Shown here: piece by piece, positions 63,887 to 64,000 of the stretch
Layout of the letters: every line of letters begins with the position of its first letter
How positions within the stretch are numbered: the stretch's first letter is position 1
DNA from: Batillaria attramentaria
Lineage: Eukaryota > Mollusca > Gastropoda > Batillariidae
Reading direction: 5' to 3'
DNA: 64,000 nucleotides
Assembly (NCBI GenBank): GCA_018292915.2
Contig: JACVVK020000390.1
Span: 311,001-375,000, forward strand
The notes under the pieces: generated by a model
What the model was told of the DNA's origin: nothing
The model's database searches: none
What the model saw: the letters and a program-made list of their open reading frames with translations, nothing else
Made by a program: the position numbers and the translations under genes

Positions 63887-64000
63887 CATAATAATAATAA
63901 TAATAATAAAATTGATAATAATGAGCATTGTATAGGAGCTTTACCCAGTTTCTTGAATCGGCTCAAAGCGCCGTGAACTGGACCCAACACGCACGCTCAC
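63887..64000 (-). mobile_element. SINE-C 3' end, cut by the window edge
   Basis: (ATA)n then GAGCATTGTATAGGAGCTTT, GAATCGGCTCAAAGCGCCGT and CCCAACACGCACGCTCAC, the reversed end of SINE-C. Confidence 0.82.

Overview
This window looks like nuclear DNA from an invertebrate animal, most likely a mollusc and probably a gastropod. All three genes are split by GT-AG introns. Introns are rich in (CA)n, (CT)n and poly-G/poly-C tracts, and the DNA is crowded with tRNA-headed SINEs, LINE fragments and small TIR elements. The species call is an inference; the eukaryotic call is read directly from the sequence.

Three protein genes can be assembled exon by exon with matching phases. (1) REV1, minus strand, 12952 down to 1452 and running off the left edge: 7 coding exons giving about 598 N-terminal residues (BRCT domain, then the first part of the Y-family polymerase domain with both acidic catalytic motifs). 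(2) A GOLIM4/GPP130-type Golgi type II membrane protein, plus strand, 14369-38553: 13 coding exons, 505 residues, or 577 if an alternative donor is used. (3) A cytosolic-type sulfotransferase, minus strand, 63520-51204: 5 exons, 286 residues, apparently complete. REV1 and GOLIM4 are head to head with about 1.4 kb between start codons. GOLIM4 and the sulfotransferase converge across about 12.6 kb of gene-free, repeat-rich DNA. The three have no evident functional link (translesion DNA synthesis, Golgi cargo handling, sulfonation).

The unusual content is in the repeats. REV1 intron 3 holds a 2.3-kb satellite of about 24 near-identical 96-bp units with a 960-bp higher-order period, open on both strands. 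Several TTAA-flanked (piggyBac-like) elements occur, one beginning 13 bp inside REV1 intron 1. Two copies of one TIR element each carry a LINE insertion with its own target-site duplication. A 5S-rRNA-like sequence heads a SINE-like element. Sulfotransferase intron 1 contains a TIR-bounded array of about seven palindromic TCAAGGTCA motifs (the extended nuclear-receptor half-site), a 1.7-kb region with long inverted arms, and a pogo-like element. I found no CRISPR, operon, bacterial or viral gene. The most notable candidates for something undescribed are the higher-order satellite, the half-site array and the nested element pairs.
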